Shown here piece after piece: positions 27,299 through 37,076 of a stretch of DNA of 64,000 nucleotides. Position 1 is the stretch's first letter; each line of letters opens with the position of its first letter. The stretch is from Nitrincola alkalilacustris (lineage in GTDB: Bacteria; Pseudomonadota; Gammaproteobacteria; Pseudomonadales; Balneatricaceae), in NCBI RefSeq assembly GCF_008973755.1, contig NZ_WBOM01000001.1, positions 496,001-560,000 on the forward strand, given 5' to 3'. The translations under genes were made by a program, and so were the position numbers. Under the pieces are notes generated by a model. The model worked only from the letters and a program-made list of their open reading frames with translations. It was not told where the DNA came from and searched no databases.

Positions 27299-29233
27299 AT
27301 GTCATTCAATACCGCCATTACAGGCCTCAAGGCCGCCTCCACCATGCTGGATGTGACGGGTAATAATATAGCCAACACCAGTACGGTGGGCTTCAAATCA
27401 TCGCGCACTCAGTTTGGTGATATCTATGCCACCGCTGTTGTCGGTGCCGGTTCCAGTAATACGCCGGGTTCTGGTGTGACTGTATCAAGTATCTCGCAGG
27501 ACTTCAGCGCCGGTACTATCGAGTTCACCAACAACAACCTGGACCTTGCGATCAATGGCTCAGGGTTTTTTCAGTTGGATGATGGCCAGGGTGGGGTGAC
27601 TTACACCAGGGCCGGTAATTTTGAGCTCGATAAGGATGGCTTTATCATATCCAAGAGCGGCAAGTTTCTGCAGGGCTATGGGCTTGATGATGCCGGTAAC
27701 CGCTTACCGATTGGTAATCTTGCGGTGACTCAAAAAGAGAGCCCGCCAAAAGCAACCGAAAGCATTGATCTGTCATTCAATATTGATGCGCGTGCTGATG
27801 CTACAAAGTTGCTGCCCGTCTACAACAAGGATCAACCAGGATCGTTTACCTATACGACAACTGTCAGAACCTTTGACAGTCTGGGTAATGAGCATACGAT
27901 CAAGTATAACTTTGCCGAGCAGCGCCCTGTGAGGGAGACTTACTCATTTGATACTGATGGTGAGGCAACCATCAGGCTGTCTGGTGTAGACATTACGGTT
28001 GCGGATATCGGTGATATAATTCCTGGTGCTACTTTTGCTGATCAGCCTGCAAATGCGCAGGCATTAATTGCTGCATTGGAAGCCGCTGATGATCGTATTG
28101 ACCCATATAGTTTGAGGTTGGATGGTACTGCGCTGACTTTTGAGTTGCATGCAAGAGCAACAGAGTCTGGTGATATTGTCGCTACCAAAACTGATACAAC
28201 GCCACTTGAATTGAATGAGAGATCTGAGCGTCCAGCAAATGAGGTGAGGAGCTATGAAATCGGTGCAGGGGGTGATGGTCAGATTATCATTGGTGGTGTT
28301 GCTTTTACGGTTACCAGTACTGAAACACCCCAAGCGATAGCAACTCGCATAGCCGAAAGAGAGGCAGAAATTCTCGATCGAAATCCTGCTATTGAACAGA
28401 TTGTTGCGGATGGTCCAAATATTCGTATCATCTTTAAAGCAGACGAGGGTAATATCGCCGCTAATCTCTTTCGGCCGGAGGTAACAGGCACAGCCAGTAT
28501 TGGGGATGATTCCAGTGGTGAAATTGAACCAAACGAGGTGGTAGAGGGCGATAACTCCTATCGTGGTTTTTATCGAGTGTATGCCTACCTGAATGGTGAG
28601 GAATTGCTTGATCTTGGTAAGGTAAAGGATCCGGGAGAGCCTGGCCATACTGATGGTGAGACGGAAATTGGGCCTATACTGATTCAGTTCAGCCCGACTA
28701 ACGGTTTGTTGCGCTCAGTCAATGGCCAGACCTTTCCTGCGGGTGGTCAGGTACCACCCATTACAATTTCAGGGGCTGACCCGGCCAACCCGTTGACAAC
28801 GATTCAGTTGGATCTGACTAACTCGACTCAGTTTGCATCTGCGTCTATCGTCAAGAATCAACAGCAGGATGGTTACACAAAAGGCGACCTGATCGGTGTG
28901 ACCTTTGCGCCAACCGGTGAGATGATTGCCTCCTTCAGTAATGGTCAGAATCAGGCGCTTGGCGTTGTGGCTTTTGCAACCTTCGAGAACCAGAATGGCC
29001 TGCAACCCAGTGGTGACACCGAATGGATAGCAACCCTGACATCGGGTAATGCGATTCTGAATCCACCGGGAACCGGTCTTAACGGTACACTGCGTTCAGC
29101 ATCGCTGGAGCAGTCCAACGTGGATCTCTCGACCGAACTGGTGAACCTGATTCAGGCTCAGCGTAACTTCCAGGCTAACTCGAAAACCCTGGAAACCGCC
29201 AACAACATCACACAGACAATTCTGAATATCTGA
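27299..29233 (+). CDS. flgE: Flagellar hook protein FlgE, long form
   Basis: 644 residues, against about 400 in E. coli. The conserved D0/D1 ends are intact: FNTAITGLKAASTMLDVTG, NNIANTSTVGFKSSRTQFGD, and at the C-terminus SNVDLSTELVNLIQAQRNFQ with ETANNITQTILNI. The extra length is in the exposed middle, about residues 220-450, acidic and Asp/Glu/Ala-rich. Its DNA (about 27960-28650) is noticeably richer in A/T than the ends. A strong terminator follows the stop. Confidence 0.95.
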   Translation: MSFNTAITGLKAASTMLDVTGNNIANTSTVGFKSSRTQFGDIYATAVVGAGSSNTPGSGVTVSSISQDFSAGTIEFTNNNLDLAINGSGFFQLDDGQGGVTYTRAGNFELDKDGFIISKSGKFLQGYGLDDAGNRLPIGNLAVTQKESPPKATESIDLSFNIDARADATKLLPVYNKDQPGSFTYTTTVRTFDSLGNEHTIKYNFAEQRPVRETYSFDTDGEATIRLSGVDITVADIGDIIPGATFADQPANAQALIAALEAADDRIDPYSLRLDGTALTFELHARATESGDIVATKTDTTPLELNERSERPANEVRSYEIGAGGDGQIIIGGVAFTVTSTETPQAIATRIAEREAEILDRNPAIEQIVADGPNIRIIFKADEGNIAANLFRPEVTGTASIGDDSSGEIEPNEVVEGDNSYRGFYRVYAYLNGEELLDLGKVKDPGEPGHTDGETEIGPILIQFSPTNGLLRSVNGQTFPAGGQVPPITISGADPANPLTTIQLDLTNSTQFASASIVKNQQQDGYTKGDLIGVTFAPTGEMIASFSNGQNQALGVVAFATFENQNGLQPSGDTEWIATLTSGNAILNPPGTGLNGTLRSASLEQSNVDLSTELVNLIQAQRNFQANSKTLETANNITQTILNI

Positions 29234-29259
29234 TCAGATTGTCTGAATTGCTGCAATGG

Positions 29260-29293
29260 GCGGCTCGGCGCATGGATGCTGAGCCGCTTTTTT
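29260..29293 (+). terminator. Terminator after flgE
   Basis: GCGGCTC (29260-29266) pairs with GAGCCGC (29281-29287), followed by six T. It separates flgBCDE from the next sigma-54 unit starting at flgF. Confidence 0.85.
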
Positions 29294-29343
29294 CATCTTA
29301 TCCCCCTTTGATTTCCTTGGCTGCCTGGTCTGTTTTCAGGTTA

Positions 29344-29359
29344 TGGCACAGGCCTTGCA
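29344..29359 (+). promoter_or_regulatory. Sigma-54 promoter of flgFGHIJ
   Basis: TGGCACAGGCCTTGCA is a near-ideal RpoN site (TGGCAC-N5-TTGC; GG and GC 10 bases apart), 71 bases upstream of flgF and just after the flgE terminator. Confidence 0.92.
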
Positions 29360-29429
29360 TTATTTCTCTGTAGTAACTCTGGGCGGCAATTTTTTACCTT
29401 AGATATTTACCCATGAGACAGGAAAGATA

Positions 29430-30170
29430 ATGGATAAGTCACTGTATATCGCCATGACTGGAGCCAGAGAGAATATGCTCGGGCAGCAGGTGCGAGCCAA
29501 CAATCTTGCCAACGTCACCACCAATGGTTTCAAGGCCGATTTCGAGCAGGCGCGTGCCATGCGTGTCTTTGGCGAGGGGCATGCGTCACGTGTCTACTCA
29601 CAGAGTGAGCGCCCGGGTACCAATCTCAGCAGTGGTGCATTGATTGAAACCGGCCGTAGCCTGGACATTGCCATTCATGGGCCAGGCTGGATTGCCGTTC
29701 AGTCGCCCGATGGGACTGAAGCCTACACGCGAGGTGGGGAGCTGCAGATCAATGCCGCTAACGAGTTGGTGACAGGCAATGGTTTGCCGGTGCTGGGTGC
29801 TGGTGGTGCGCCGATTGTTTTGCCACCGGCACAACAGATCGATATCTCTTACGATGGTGCAATCACTATTCGCCCTGAGGGTGACCCTGCTGCTGCACTG
29901 GCGCAGATTGATGTGATCAAGACGGTGCTGCCGGAACCGGGTACCTTTTTTAAAGGACCGGATGGCCTGATGCGCACAGATGCCATGGAGCCTTTACCTG
30001 TTGCAGAAGGCGTACAGTTGCGCTCCGGTTATGTTGAATCCAGTAATGTGAATGCCGTCAGTGAGCTGACATCCATCATCAGTCTGTCGAGACAGTTTTC
30101 CATGCAGGTGAAGATGATGAAGAATGCCGAAGAAAATTCGAATGCTGCAGGCAGAATATTGCAAAACTGA
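29430..30170 (+). CDS. flgF: Flagellar rod protein FlgF
   Basis: 246-residue proximal rod protein. N-terminal DKSLYIAMTGARENMLGQQV and ANNLANVTTNGFKADFEQAR; C-terminal SGYVESSNVNAVSELTSIIS and a final heptad helix. A typical rod-protein middle (LDIAIHGPGWIAVQSPDG) is present. First gene after the RpoN promoter at 29344-29359. Confidence 0.95.
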   Translation: MDKSLYIAMTGARENMLGQQVRANNLANVTTNGFKADFEQARAMRVFGEGHASRVYSQSERPGTNLSSGALIETGRSLDIAIHGPGWIAVQSPDGTEAYTRGGELQINAANELVTGNGLPVLGAGGAPIVLPPAQQIDISYDGAITIRPEGDPAAALAQIDVIKTVLPEPGTFFKGPDGLMRTDAMEPLPVAEGVQLRSGYVESSNVNAVSELTSIISLSRQFSMQVKMMKNAEENSNAAGRILQN

Positions 30171-30246
30171 TCTGGCTGATAATTAAAACAAGCGCTAATT
30201 GCTTCAGATGTAGCGCTGAGCTGTTAACTGAATTGGAGTGGACCCC

Positions 30247-31032
30247 ATGCATGGTGCCTTACATGTTGCTAAAACCGGATTAAGTGCACAGGACACTAAT
30301 CTGAAGATCATCTCAAACAACCTGGCAAACGTCAGTACGGTGGGGTTCAAGAAGGATCGTGCCGTCTTTGAAGATCTTCTGTATCAGATTCGTCGACAGC
30401 CGGGAGCCCAGAATGCTGAGGATACACAGTTGCCCTCAGGTTTGCAGGTAGGCAACGGGACCCGTCTGGTCAGCACGCAGAAGATGTTCCAGACGGGTGA
30501 GATGCAGGTCACGGATAATGCCTTTGATCTGGCGATAGGTGGTGCTGGTTTCTTTCAGGTGCTGCTGCCCAACGGGGAAACCGGATATACCCGCAATGGT
30601 CAGTTTCATCTGGGACCAGAGGGGCAATTGGTAACAGCTGAGGGTTTTCCACTTTTGCCCGAGATCAATGTTCCACAGGATGCTATCGAGGTGAGCATTG
30701 GTTCTGATGGCACAGTGCAGGCAGTCGTTGCTGGTCAAGTGGAGCTTGATGATCTTGGGCAGATCGAGTTGGCCAACTTTATCAACCCGCAAGGCTTACA
30801 GGCGTCAGGTGCCAATATTTTTATTGAAACTGCAGCCAGTGGTGCACCTCAGGTGGTTATTGCCGGGGAGGAGGGAACCGGTTTTATCAACCAAGGTTGG
30901 GTCGAAGGGTCCAACGTTAATGCCGTTGAAGAGCTGGTCAATATGATCACGACTCAGCGAGCGTACGAGATTAACTCCAAGGTGATCTCAACAGCAGATC
31001 AGATGCTGTCCTTCGCGACGCAGCAGCTGTAA
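30247..31032 (+). CDS. flgG: Flagellar distal rod protein FlgG
   Basis: 261 residues, nearly the same as E. coli FlgG. Seen: LHVAKTGLSAQDTNLKIISN, NLANVSTVGFKKDRAVFEDL, LLYQIRRQPGAQ, and C-terminal EGSNVNAVEELVNMITTQRA with YEINSKVISTADQML. I chose the ATG at 30247, which has GGAG nine bases upstream, over an in-frame GTG at 30238. Confidence 0.95.
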   Translation: MHGALHVAKTGLSAQDTNLKIISNNLANVSTVGFKKDRAVFEDLLYQIRRQPGAQNAEDTQLPSGLQVGNGTRLVSTQKMFQTGEMQVTDNAFDLAIGGAGFFQVLLPNGETGYTRNGQFHLGPEGQLVTAEGFPLLPEINVPQDAIEVSIGSDGTVQAVVAGQVELDDLGQIELANFINPQGLQASGANIFIETAASGAPQVVIAGEEGTGFINQGWVEGSNVNAVEELVNMITTQRAYEINSKVISTADQMLSFATQQL

Positions 31033-31112
31033 TCAGAGTAGTGAGTGAGCCTGGTCAGTCAGACCAGCTAGTTGGATCGGATGGTTGTAATGAGCGTAAT
31101 GAGGTACGTGGC

Positions 31113-31793
31113 ATGAAAATGGTGATCAGATCGACGCTGATGTTGCTGGCAGCCTGGTTGCTCAGCGGGTGTGTGAACAGCCCGCCTCAGCCGGACAACC
31201 CTTATTATGCGCCGGTGCAGCCGCAGATGATGCAGGCACCAAAGCCTGTAAATGGTGCCATCTATAATGCTTCCACCAGTATGAGCCTGTATGGCGACGG
31301 GCGTGGGCATAGGGTTGGCGACATTATCACGGTTAATCTCACTGAGCGGACGCAGTCATCGAAGAGCTCCAGCACCTCTACCGACCAGAGCACCAACGTC
31401 AATATCGGTGCACCCAATATTGCCGGTCGTGATATGGCGGTATTTGGCAACCCACTCAGCGCATCTGTCAGCGGTGGTGGCTCATTCGATGGCTCTGGTT
31501 CTTCTGATATGAGTAATCGTCTGACCGGCAACATCACTCTGACTGTTCATGAGATCTATCCTAATGGGGTGATGCTGGTGCGCGGTGAAAAGTGGCTGAC
31601 CCTGAATCAGGGAGATGAGTATATCCGGGTAAGTGGTCTGGTTCGACCTCAGGATATCCGACCGGACAACACGATTGATTCCACGCGCCTGGCTGATGCG
31701 CGTATCAGCTACAGTGGCACAGGTGCAACTCATGATGCCAATGTGATGGGCTGGGTGACCAGATTTTTCTTCAGTCCGCTCTGGCCTTTTTGA
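31113..31793 (+). CDS. flgH: Flagellar L-ring lipoprotein FlgH
   Basis: 226-residue outer-membrane ring lipoprotein. The start at 31113 gives a proper lipoprotein signal ([17 protein letters not shown]) with Cys lipidation; upstream in-frame codons would bury this signal, so I reject them. Family motifs are [34 protein letters not shown] and the C-terminal [14 protein letters not shown]. It forms the bushing in the outer membrane with FlgI. Confidence 0.94.
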   Translation: MKMVIRSTLMLLAAWLLSGCVNSPPQPDNPYYAPVQPQMMQAPKPVNGAIYNASTSMSLYGDGRGHRVGDIITVNLTERTQSSKSSSTSTDQSTNVNIGAPNIAGRDMAVFGNPLSASVSGGGSFDGSGSSDMSNRLTGNITLTVHEIYPNGVMLVRGEKWLTLNQGDEYIRVSGLVRPQDIRPDNTIDSTRLADARISYSGTGATHDANVMGWVTRFFFSPLWPF

Positions 31794-31837
31794 CGGTGGC
31801 CACTTTCAGATTGTCTTTTAAGACAGGAGATACAGGT

Positions 31838-32929
31838 ATGAAACGCTTACTGATCATCATGCTGCTGGCTAGCCTCTACAGTACAACAGCCTTTGCCGAG
31901 CGTCTGAAGGATCTGGTCTCGGTATCCGGTGTTCGGAGCAACCAACTGGTGGGTTATGGCTTGGTCGTGGGCCTGGATGGCACAGGTGATAAAACCAATT
32001 TCACCTCACAGACCTTCCGTAACATGCTGAATAATTTCGGTGTGGCCATTCCGCCGAATATCAATCCCAACTCCAAGAATATTGCGGCCGTGGCCATTCA
32101 TGCCGATCTGCCACCCTTTGCCAAGCCGGGTCAGATGATTGATGTGACCGTGTCGACCATCGGTGATGCCAAGAGCCTGCGCGGAGGCTCGCTGTTGATG
32201 TCCCCTCTTAAAGGTGCGGATGGCGAGGTTTATGCCATGGCACAGGGTAGTCTGATTGTGGCGGGGTTTGGCGCAGAAGGGCGCGACGGTTCACGCCTGT
32301 CGGTCAATGTGCCCAGTGTCGGGCGCATCCCCAATGGCGCGTCGGTGGAGCGTGTGGTGCCGAATGCTTTTTCTCAGGGTGACAGCCTGGTACTGAACCT
32401 GCACAACCCGGACTTTACTACGTCTCGGCGTGTTGCAGAGCAGATCAACAGTCTGCTGGGGCCAGACGTGGCAGCATCACTGGATGCGACATCGATCCGG
32501 GTCAGAGCGCCGCGCGATGCATCGCAGCGTGTCTCCTTCCTGTCGGTGCTGGAAAACCTGCGAGTTGAGCCGGCAGAGGAAACAGCCAAAATCATTATCA
32601 ACTCACGCACCGGCACCATTGTGATTGGTCAGAATGTGCGCGTATCTCCTGTGGCGGTGACGCATGGTGGCCTGACGGTATCGATTACGGAAGAGTTTGA
32701 TGTCGATCAGCCCAATATTCTGGGGCAGGGCAGGACGGTCGTCACCCCGCGGACAGGGATCGATATTGAAGAGGGATCAGGCAGAATGTTTGAGTTTGCG
32801 CCGGGCACCTCTCTGCAGGATATCGTAGAGGCTGTTAACCAGGTCGGGGCTGCACCGGGTGACCTGATGGCAATACTCGAAGCACTGAAGCAGGCTGGCG
32901 CACTGCGCGCCGAGCTGGTGGTGATCTGA
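31838..32929 (+). CDS. flgI: Flagellar P-ring protein FlgI
   Basis: 363-residue periplasmic ring protein. Signal peptide [20 protein letters not shown], then the highly conserved [39 protein letters not shown] and [19 protein letters not shown]. The ATG at 31838 follows an AGGAG box; an upstream TTG overlapping flgH is unlikely because the signal peptide would not be N-terminal. Its chaperone FlgA is encoded at about 23 kb. Confidence 0.95.
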   Translation: MKRLLIIMLLASLYSTTAFAERLKDLVSVSGVRSNQLVGYGLVVGLDGTGDKTNFTSQTFRNMLNNFGVAIPPNINPNSKNIAAVAIHADLPPFAKPGQMIDVTVSTIGDAKSLRGGSLLMSPLKGADGEVYAMAQGSLIVAGFGAEGRDGSRLSVNVPSVGRIPNGASVERVVPNAFSQGDSLVLNLHNPDFTTSRRVAEQINSLLGPDVAASLDATSIRVRAPRDASQRVSFLSVLENLRVEPAEETAKIIINSRTGTIVIGQNVRVSPVAVTHGGLTVSITEEFDVDQPNILGQGRTVVTPRTGIDIEEGSGRMFEFAPGTSLQDIVEAVNQVGAAPGDLMAILEALKQAGALRAELVVI

Positions 32930-32930
32930 T

Positions 32931-34016
32931 ATGGATATCAATAAATTCGGCCAGGCCAACCCACAGCTTTATACCGACCTGAATCAGTTGCAGTCGCTGA
33001 AAGCCAAGGCTAACAGTGATGAGAAGGCTGCGCTCAAAGAAGCGGCACAGCAGTTTGAACAGCTGTTCCTGAGCATGATGCTGAAAAGCATGCGGGAAGC
33101 GAATGCGGCATTCGGTGAGGATAACATCTTCAACAGCAGTGAGACTGAGCTGTTTCAGGAGATGCTGGACCAGCAATCTACCCTGAGTATGGCTAAAAGT
33201 GGGGGTATCGGTCTTGCTGATGTGCTGGTTCGACAGCTCAGCCAGGGGTTGGATATAAAACCCACGCAGGATGATGACGACGAGAAGCAGAACAAGTCGG
33301 ATACCGAACAGATGCTCAACCGAGCATTTGATTCCACTGCAAATGCGGCAGCTTCTGCGATGTTGGGGCGTATCTATCAAAGCGGCCAGCAAGGCAGCCG
33401 GCAGGAAGATCCAACTGATATTGAAAATCCTGAAGGGTCAGAGGCACGGATTCAGGCAGGGGACGCAGTTGCAAATGGAACGGCGACAGATAAGACCATT
33501 CGCAATTCGGAACCTCTGCCGGGCAGGTTTGAATCACCCGAGCAGTTTGTCGAGGCGCTGCTGCCATTGGCAGAAGCAGTTGCAGGAGAGTTGGGTGTCG
33601 ATCCAAAAGTACTACTGGCTCAGGCGGCTCTGGAGACGGGCTGGGGGCGTTTTATCACTCAAGATCAGCAGCGTAACAGCTATAACCTGTTCAATATCAA
33701 GACCGGCAGCCGCTGGGAAGGGGATCAGGTGCGTGTATCGACTCTGGAATACAACCAGGGCGTTCCTCAGCGGGAGATGGCCAGCTTCAGAGCCTACGAT
33801 TCCTATGAGGACAGCTTCAGGGACTATGTCAATTTTTTGAAAAACAGCCCCCGTTATCAGATAGCGCTGGAGCACGCCGATAATCCAGCACGCTATCTTC
33901 AAGAGCTGCAGGCAGCAGGGTATGCGACTGATCCAGCCTATGCGGACAAGATCGAAAGAATATTTTCCGGTGCAATTCTGGCACAGGCTGGAACTGGCAC
34001 GGCTCAAGATAGTTAA
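32931..34016 (+). CDS. flgJ: Flagellar rod cap and muramidase FlgJ
   Basis: 361 residues with both FlgJ parts: an N-terminal rod-capping domain (AAQQFEQLFLSMMLKSMREA, TELFQEMLDQQSTLSMAKS) and a C-terminal peptidoglycan hydrolase domain (about residues 195-355; VLLAQAALETGWGRFITQ with the catalytic Glu, YNLFNIKTGSRWEGDQV). A low-complexity acidic linker joins them. A sigma-28 promoter for flgK overlaps its 3' end. Confidence 0.94.
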   Translation: MDINKFGQANPQLYTDLNQLQSLKAKANSDEKAALKEAAQQFEQLFLSMMLKSMREANAAFGEDNIFNSSETELFQEMLDQQSTLSMAKSGGIGLADVLVRQLSQGLDIKPTQDDDDEKQNKSDTEQMLNRAFDSTANAAASAMLGRIYQSGQQGSRQEDPTDIENPEGSEARIQAGDAVANGTATDKTIRNSEPLPGRFESPEQFVEALLPLAEAVAGELGVDPKVLLAQAALETGWGRFITQDQQRNSYNLFNIKTGSRWEGDQVRVSTLEYNQGVPQREMASFRAYDSYEDSFRDYVNFLKNSPRYQIALEHADNPARYLQELQAAGYATDPAYADKIERIFSGAILAQAGTGTAQDS

Positions 34017-34030
34017 TCGCTGGCCGATAA
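34004..34030 (+). promoter_or_regulatory. Sigma-28 (FliA) promoter of flgKL
   Basis: TCAA (34004-34007), 15 bases, then GCCGATAA (34023-34030). The -35 box is inside the last codons of flgJ and the -10 box is just past its stop, 49 bases before flgK. Confidence 0.85.
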
Positions 34031-34078
34031 CAGGACAGCAACGTTAAAGCAGTCATTGTGCTGCTGCGGGAGTAAGAG

Positions 34079-36139
34079 ATGGCTTCATTATTGTCAATTG
34101 GTGTTCAGGCGGTTCGTGCCAATCAGGCAGCGCTGGGCGTTGTCGGCAACAATATCTCGAACGTCAATACACCGGGCTATACGCGCCAGATTCCTCAGTT
34201 TCAGAGCGAGCTGGGTGGTGGTGTCCGACAGGAGAGCACGCAGCGCATTGCCGATAAGTTCATCACAGCACGCGTCTGGGCGGATAACTCCCGATTTGAA
34301 GCGGCCAAATATTTTGAAGGCCTGGCAAATCAGCTCGATAATACCCTGGCGAGCGACAGTACCAGTCTTTCGCTGAAGCTGGATGACTACTTCGCAGCCC
34401 TGCAAGGGGCGAATGATGATCCCTCATCATTGACCAACAGAGAACTCTTCGTTGCAGAAGCCAATGCAACTGTGCGCCGTTATAACGATCTGTACCAGCG
34501 AATCTCGGAGCAAAGCTCAACAATCAATACCCGTATTCGTGAGCTGGCTGAAGAGATCACCAGTCAGTCTAAGCAGATAGCTGATTATAATGATCGCATT
34601 CGTATCGCTCAGGCAGCCGGTAAGGAGTCGTTCGAGTTGCTGGATCAGCGTGACGCGGCGATAAAGGAGCTGTCTTCGCTGATTGATATTCGAGTGATTG
34701 ACCAGCCGACAGGAGAGGTCAGTATTTTCATCGGGAATGGACAACCTCTGGTTATTGGTCAGACTTCCAACCCGCTGGTGGCCAGGCCCAACGAGTTTGA
34801 GCCCAGCCAGTATGATGTGGGAGTTGTGATAGCCAACCGTTTCAACAGTCTTGATGGTCTGATATCAACCGGGCAGCTGGGTGGTGTGCTGGAGTATCGG
34901 GATGATGTGCTGAACAAGAGTCTGGATGAGCTTGGACGACTGGCAATCATCTTTGCAGACACCATGAACGAGCAGCACCTGAAGGGAATGGATCTGGACG
35001 GCAATATGGGCAAGTTGCTGTTTCGGGATGTCAACGACGGCGCTTTGGTTAAGTCGCGTTTGCAGTCAGAATTTGCGGATGGCGGCGTCAGAATCACCGA
35101 CAGCTCAAAGCTGCTGCCCTCTGATTATAAGCTGGTTTTCACCTCCAGTGAGACATTCCGATTGACACGCCTGTCGGATGGAGCGAGCTGGACACAGGCA
35201 TCTTTCAATGATGTAGGGGCGGATATCAATGATGTTGATTCAAACAAGGATATCTATTTTGATCCGGCCTCCGGTGACTTGCGGCTTGAAATAGACGGTT
35301 TCAGACTGGATATCAATAAACCGACCCCTTTTGTCACAAATGAAACCATGCTGGTCAAGCCGGTGCGAACGGGTGCGGAAGATATGCGGCTGGATATCAG
35401 CAGTGGGCGGCAGCTTGCGCTGGCGTCGCCGGTCTCAATAGCGGCTGAAGCGGGTAACACTGGCACAGGTGCAGTGACTGTAAAGGTGAGCGAGGTTAAT
35501 CCACTGCAGTCTACACCGGAAAGCGCACTGTCCAACTTGCTGTTGTCGGATACGAACTTTTATATCAGACTGACCAAGGACTCCTCCAATCCCGACGAAT
35601 ACTCTGCGCAGTTACAGGATGAAGACGGTAATGCACCTCCACTGCTGCCACCGCCGCCGATGCTGACGGTTGATGCCACTGATCCTCGAAGCCTGGTGAT
35701 CAGAAATGCAGACCCCGAACTGCCTGGTGAACTGGTAGTTTCTGTACAGGGCGTGCCGAATGATGGTGACGAATTCACTATCAACTTCAACTTTGAGGTT
35801 GATGGTGGTGATAAGGTCAATATCGGTATCTCCGATAACCGCAATGGTGTCATGCTGAGTGATCTGATGCGAGCCAAGACCTCACTTGAAGGCTCTTATC
35901 AGGATACCTATGGCCGACTGGTTGAGCGCGTGGGGATTACAACCCGCGTGGCCCAGATGGACCGGCAGGCCTCTGAATCCGTACTCAAGAACTCGATCAA
36001 TCAGCGTGAAGAAACAAGTGGTGTCAATCTCGATGAAGAAGCTGTCAGATTGATTCAGTTCCAACAGGCCTATCAGGCCGCAGCGCAGCTCATTACCGCT
36101 TCGCAGCGGACCTTTGATGCTCTGATAAACTCAATATAA
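34079..36139 (+). CDS. flgK: Hook-filament junction protein FlgK (HAP1)
   Basis: 686 residues, larger than the about 550 of E. coli, with the increase in the central exposed region. Ends are conserved: LLSIGVQAVRANQAALGVVG, NNISNVNTPGYTRQ, and C-terminal LDEEAVRLIQFQQAYQAAAQ with ASQRTFDALI. A Pro-rich loop (PPLLPPPPM) occurs in the middle. It has its own sigma-28 promoter, so it is expressed late. Confidence 0.95.
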   Translation: MASLLSIGVQAVRANQAALGVVGNNISNVNTPGYTRQIPQFQSELGGGVRQESTQRIADKFITARVWADNSRFEAAKYFEGLANQLDNTLASDSTSLSLKLDDYFAALQGANDDPSSLTNRELFVAEANATVRRYNDLYQRISEQSSTINTRIRELAEEITSQSKQIADYNDRIRIAQAAGKESFELLDQRDAAIKELSSLIDIRVIDQPTGEVSIFIGNGQPLVIGQTSNPLVARPNEFEPSQYDVGVVIANRFNSLDGLISTGQLGGVLEYRDDVLNKSLDELGRLAIIFADTMNEQHLKGMDLDGNMGKLLFRDVNDGALVKSRLQSEFADGGVRITDSSKLLPSDYKLVFTSSETFRLTRLSDGASWTQASFNDVGADINDVDSNKDIYFDPASGDLRLEIDGFRLDINKPTPFVTNETMLVKPVRTGAEDMRLDISSGRQLALASPVSIAAEAGNTGTGAVTVKVSEVNPLQSTPESALSNLLLSDTNFYIRLTKDSSNPDEYSAQLQDEDGNAPPLLPPPPMLTVDATDPRSLVIRNADPELPGELVVSVQGVPNDGDEFTINFNFEVDGGDKVNIGISDNRNGVMLSDLMRAKTSLEGSYQDTYGRLVERVGITTRVAQMDRQASESVLKNSINQREETSGVNLDEEAVRLIQFQQAYQAAAQLITASQRTFDALINSI

Positions 36140-36154
36140 ATGGGGAGGTAAGTG

Positions 36155-37075
36155 ATGCGACTTTCAACCCAGCAGTTTTACATACAGAATCTGGATAATG
36201 TGAATCAGAGCAATGCGCGTCTGTTCAAGGTGCAGCAGCAGTTAGCTACCGGGCAGAAGCTGTCTCAACCATCGGATGATCCACTGGCTGCAACTCAGAT
36301 CAATAAGTATGAGCGTGTAATTGCTCGAAATGAAGTATTTGCGAATAATGTTAATGTTTCTGAGCGCAGGCTAAGGCTTGAGGAGAGTACACTGACGGCA
36401 ATCACCGAGTCAGTGCTTAATATCAAGGATCTGGCGATACAGGCGAATAATGGCGCCAATTCAGATAATGATCGTGCGATCATCGGTGAAGAGATGCGCC
36501 AGATTCTGGGGCAACTGGTTGGTGCATTGAATACCCGGGATGCGCAGGGTGAGTATCTTTTCTCGGGCTTCAAGGGAGGTACGGAACCTTATCAGCTTAA
36601 TGCGGATGATAACTATGAATACAGGGGAGACTCCGGCCAGCGTTTTCTGGATATAGGAGAAAATGCCACGATTGCAGCCACTGATCCTGGCAGTACTCTG
36701 TTCGGGTCTGGTGAAGACAACCTGTTGAATGTCGTCAACAGCCTGGCGTCACTGTTGAAGGGTGACAGACCGCTGGATGCAGCATTTGAAACGATTACGG
36801 AAGAGGTGTCTGATCTTCAGGGGCAGGTTGATCAGTTCTTTGAAACACTGGTAACCAAGCGTTCGGAGCTGGGTGCCCGGCTGCGTGTGCTGGATGATCA
36901 ACGTGATGCACTGGCAGATATCAAACTCTTCACCCAGAACACCCTGTCAAAATTCAAGGATACCGATTATTACGAAGCGACCAGTCAGTTACTATTGGAG
37001 CAGAATGCTCTGCAGGCCGCCTATGCCAGCTTCGGTAAAATACAGCAGCTTTCGCTGTTCAACTATGTGAATTGA
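36155..37075 (+). CDS. flgL: Hook-filament junction protein FlgL (HAP3)
   Basis: 306-residue flagellin-like protein. N-terminal RLSTQQFYIQNLDNVNQSNA, QQQLATGQKLSQPSDDPLAA; C-terminal ATSQLLLEQNALQAAYASFG and the terminal FNYVN. GGGAGG lies 7 bases upstream of the ATG; the adjacent GTG at 36152 is less likely. It follows flgK by 15 bases. Confidence 0.94.
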   Translation: MRLSTQQFYIQNLDNVNQSNARLFKVQQQLATGQKLSQPSDDPLAATQINKYERVIARNEVFANNVNVSERRLRLEESTLTAITESVLNIKDLAIQANNGANSDNDRAIIGEEMRQILGQLVGALNTRDAQGEYLFSGFKGGTEPYQLNADDNYEYRGDSGQRFLDIGENATIAATDPGSTLFGSGEDNLLNVVNSLASLLKGDRPLDAAFETITEEVSDLQGQVDQFFETLVTKRSELGARLRVLDDQRDALADIKLFTQNTLSKFKDTDYYEATSQLLLEQNALQAAYASFGKIQQLSLFNYVN

Positions 37076-37076
37076 T

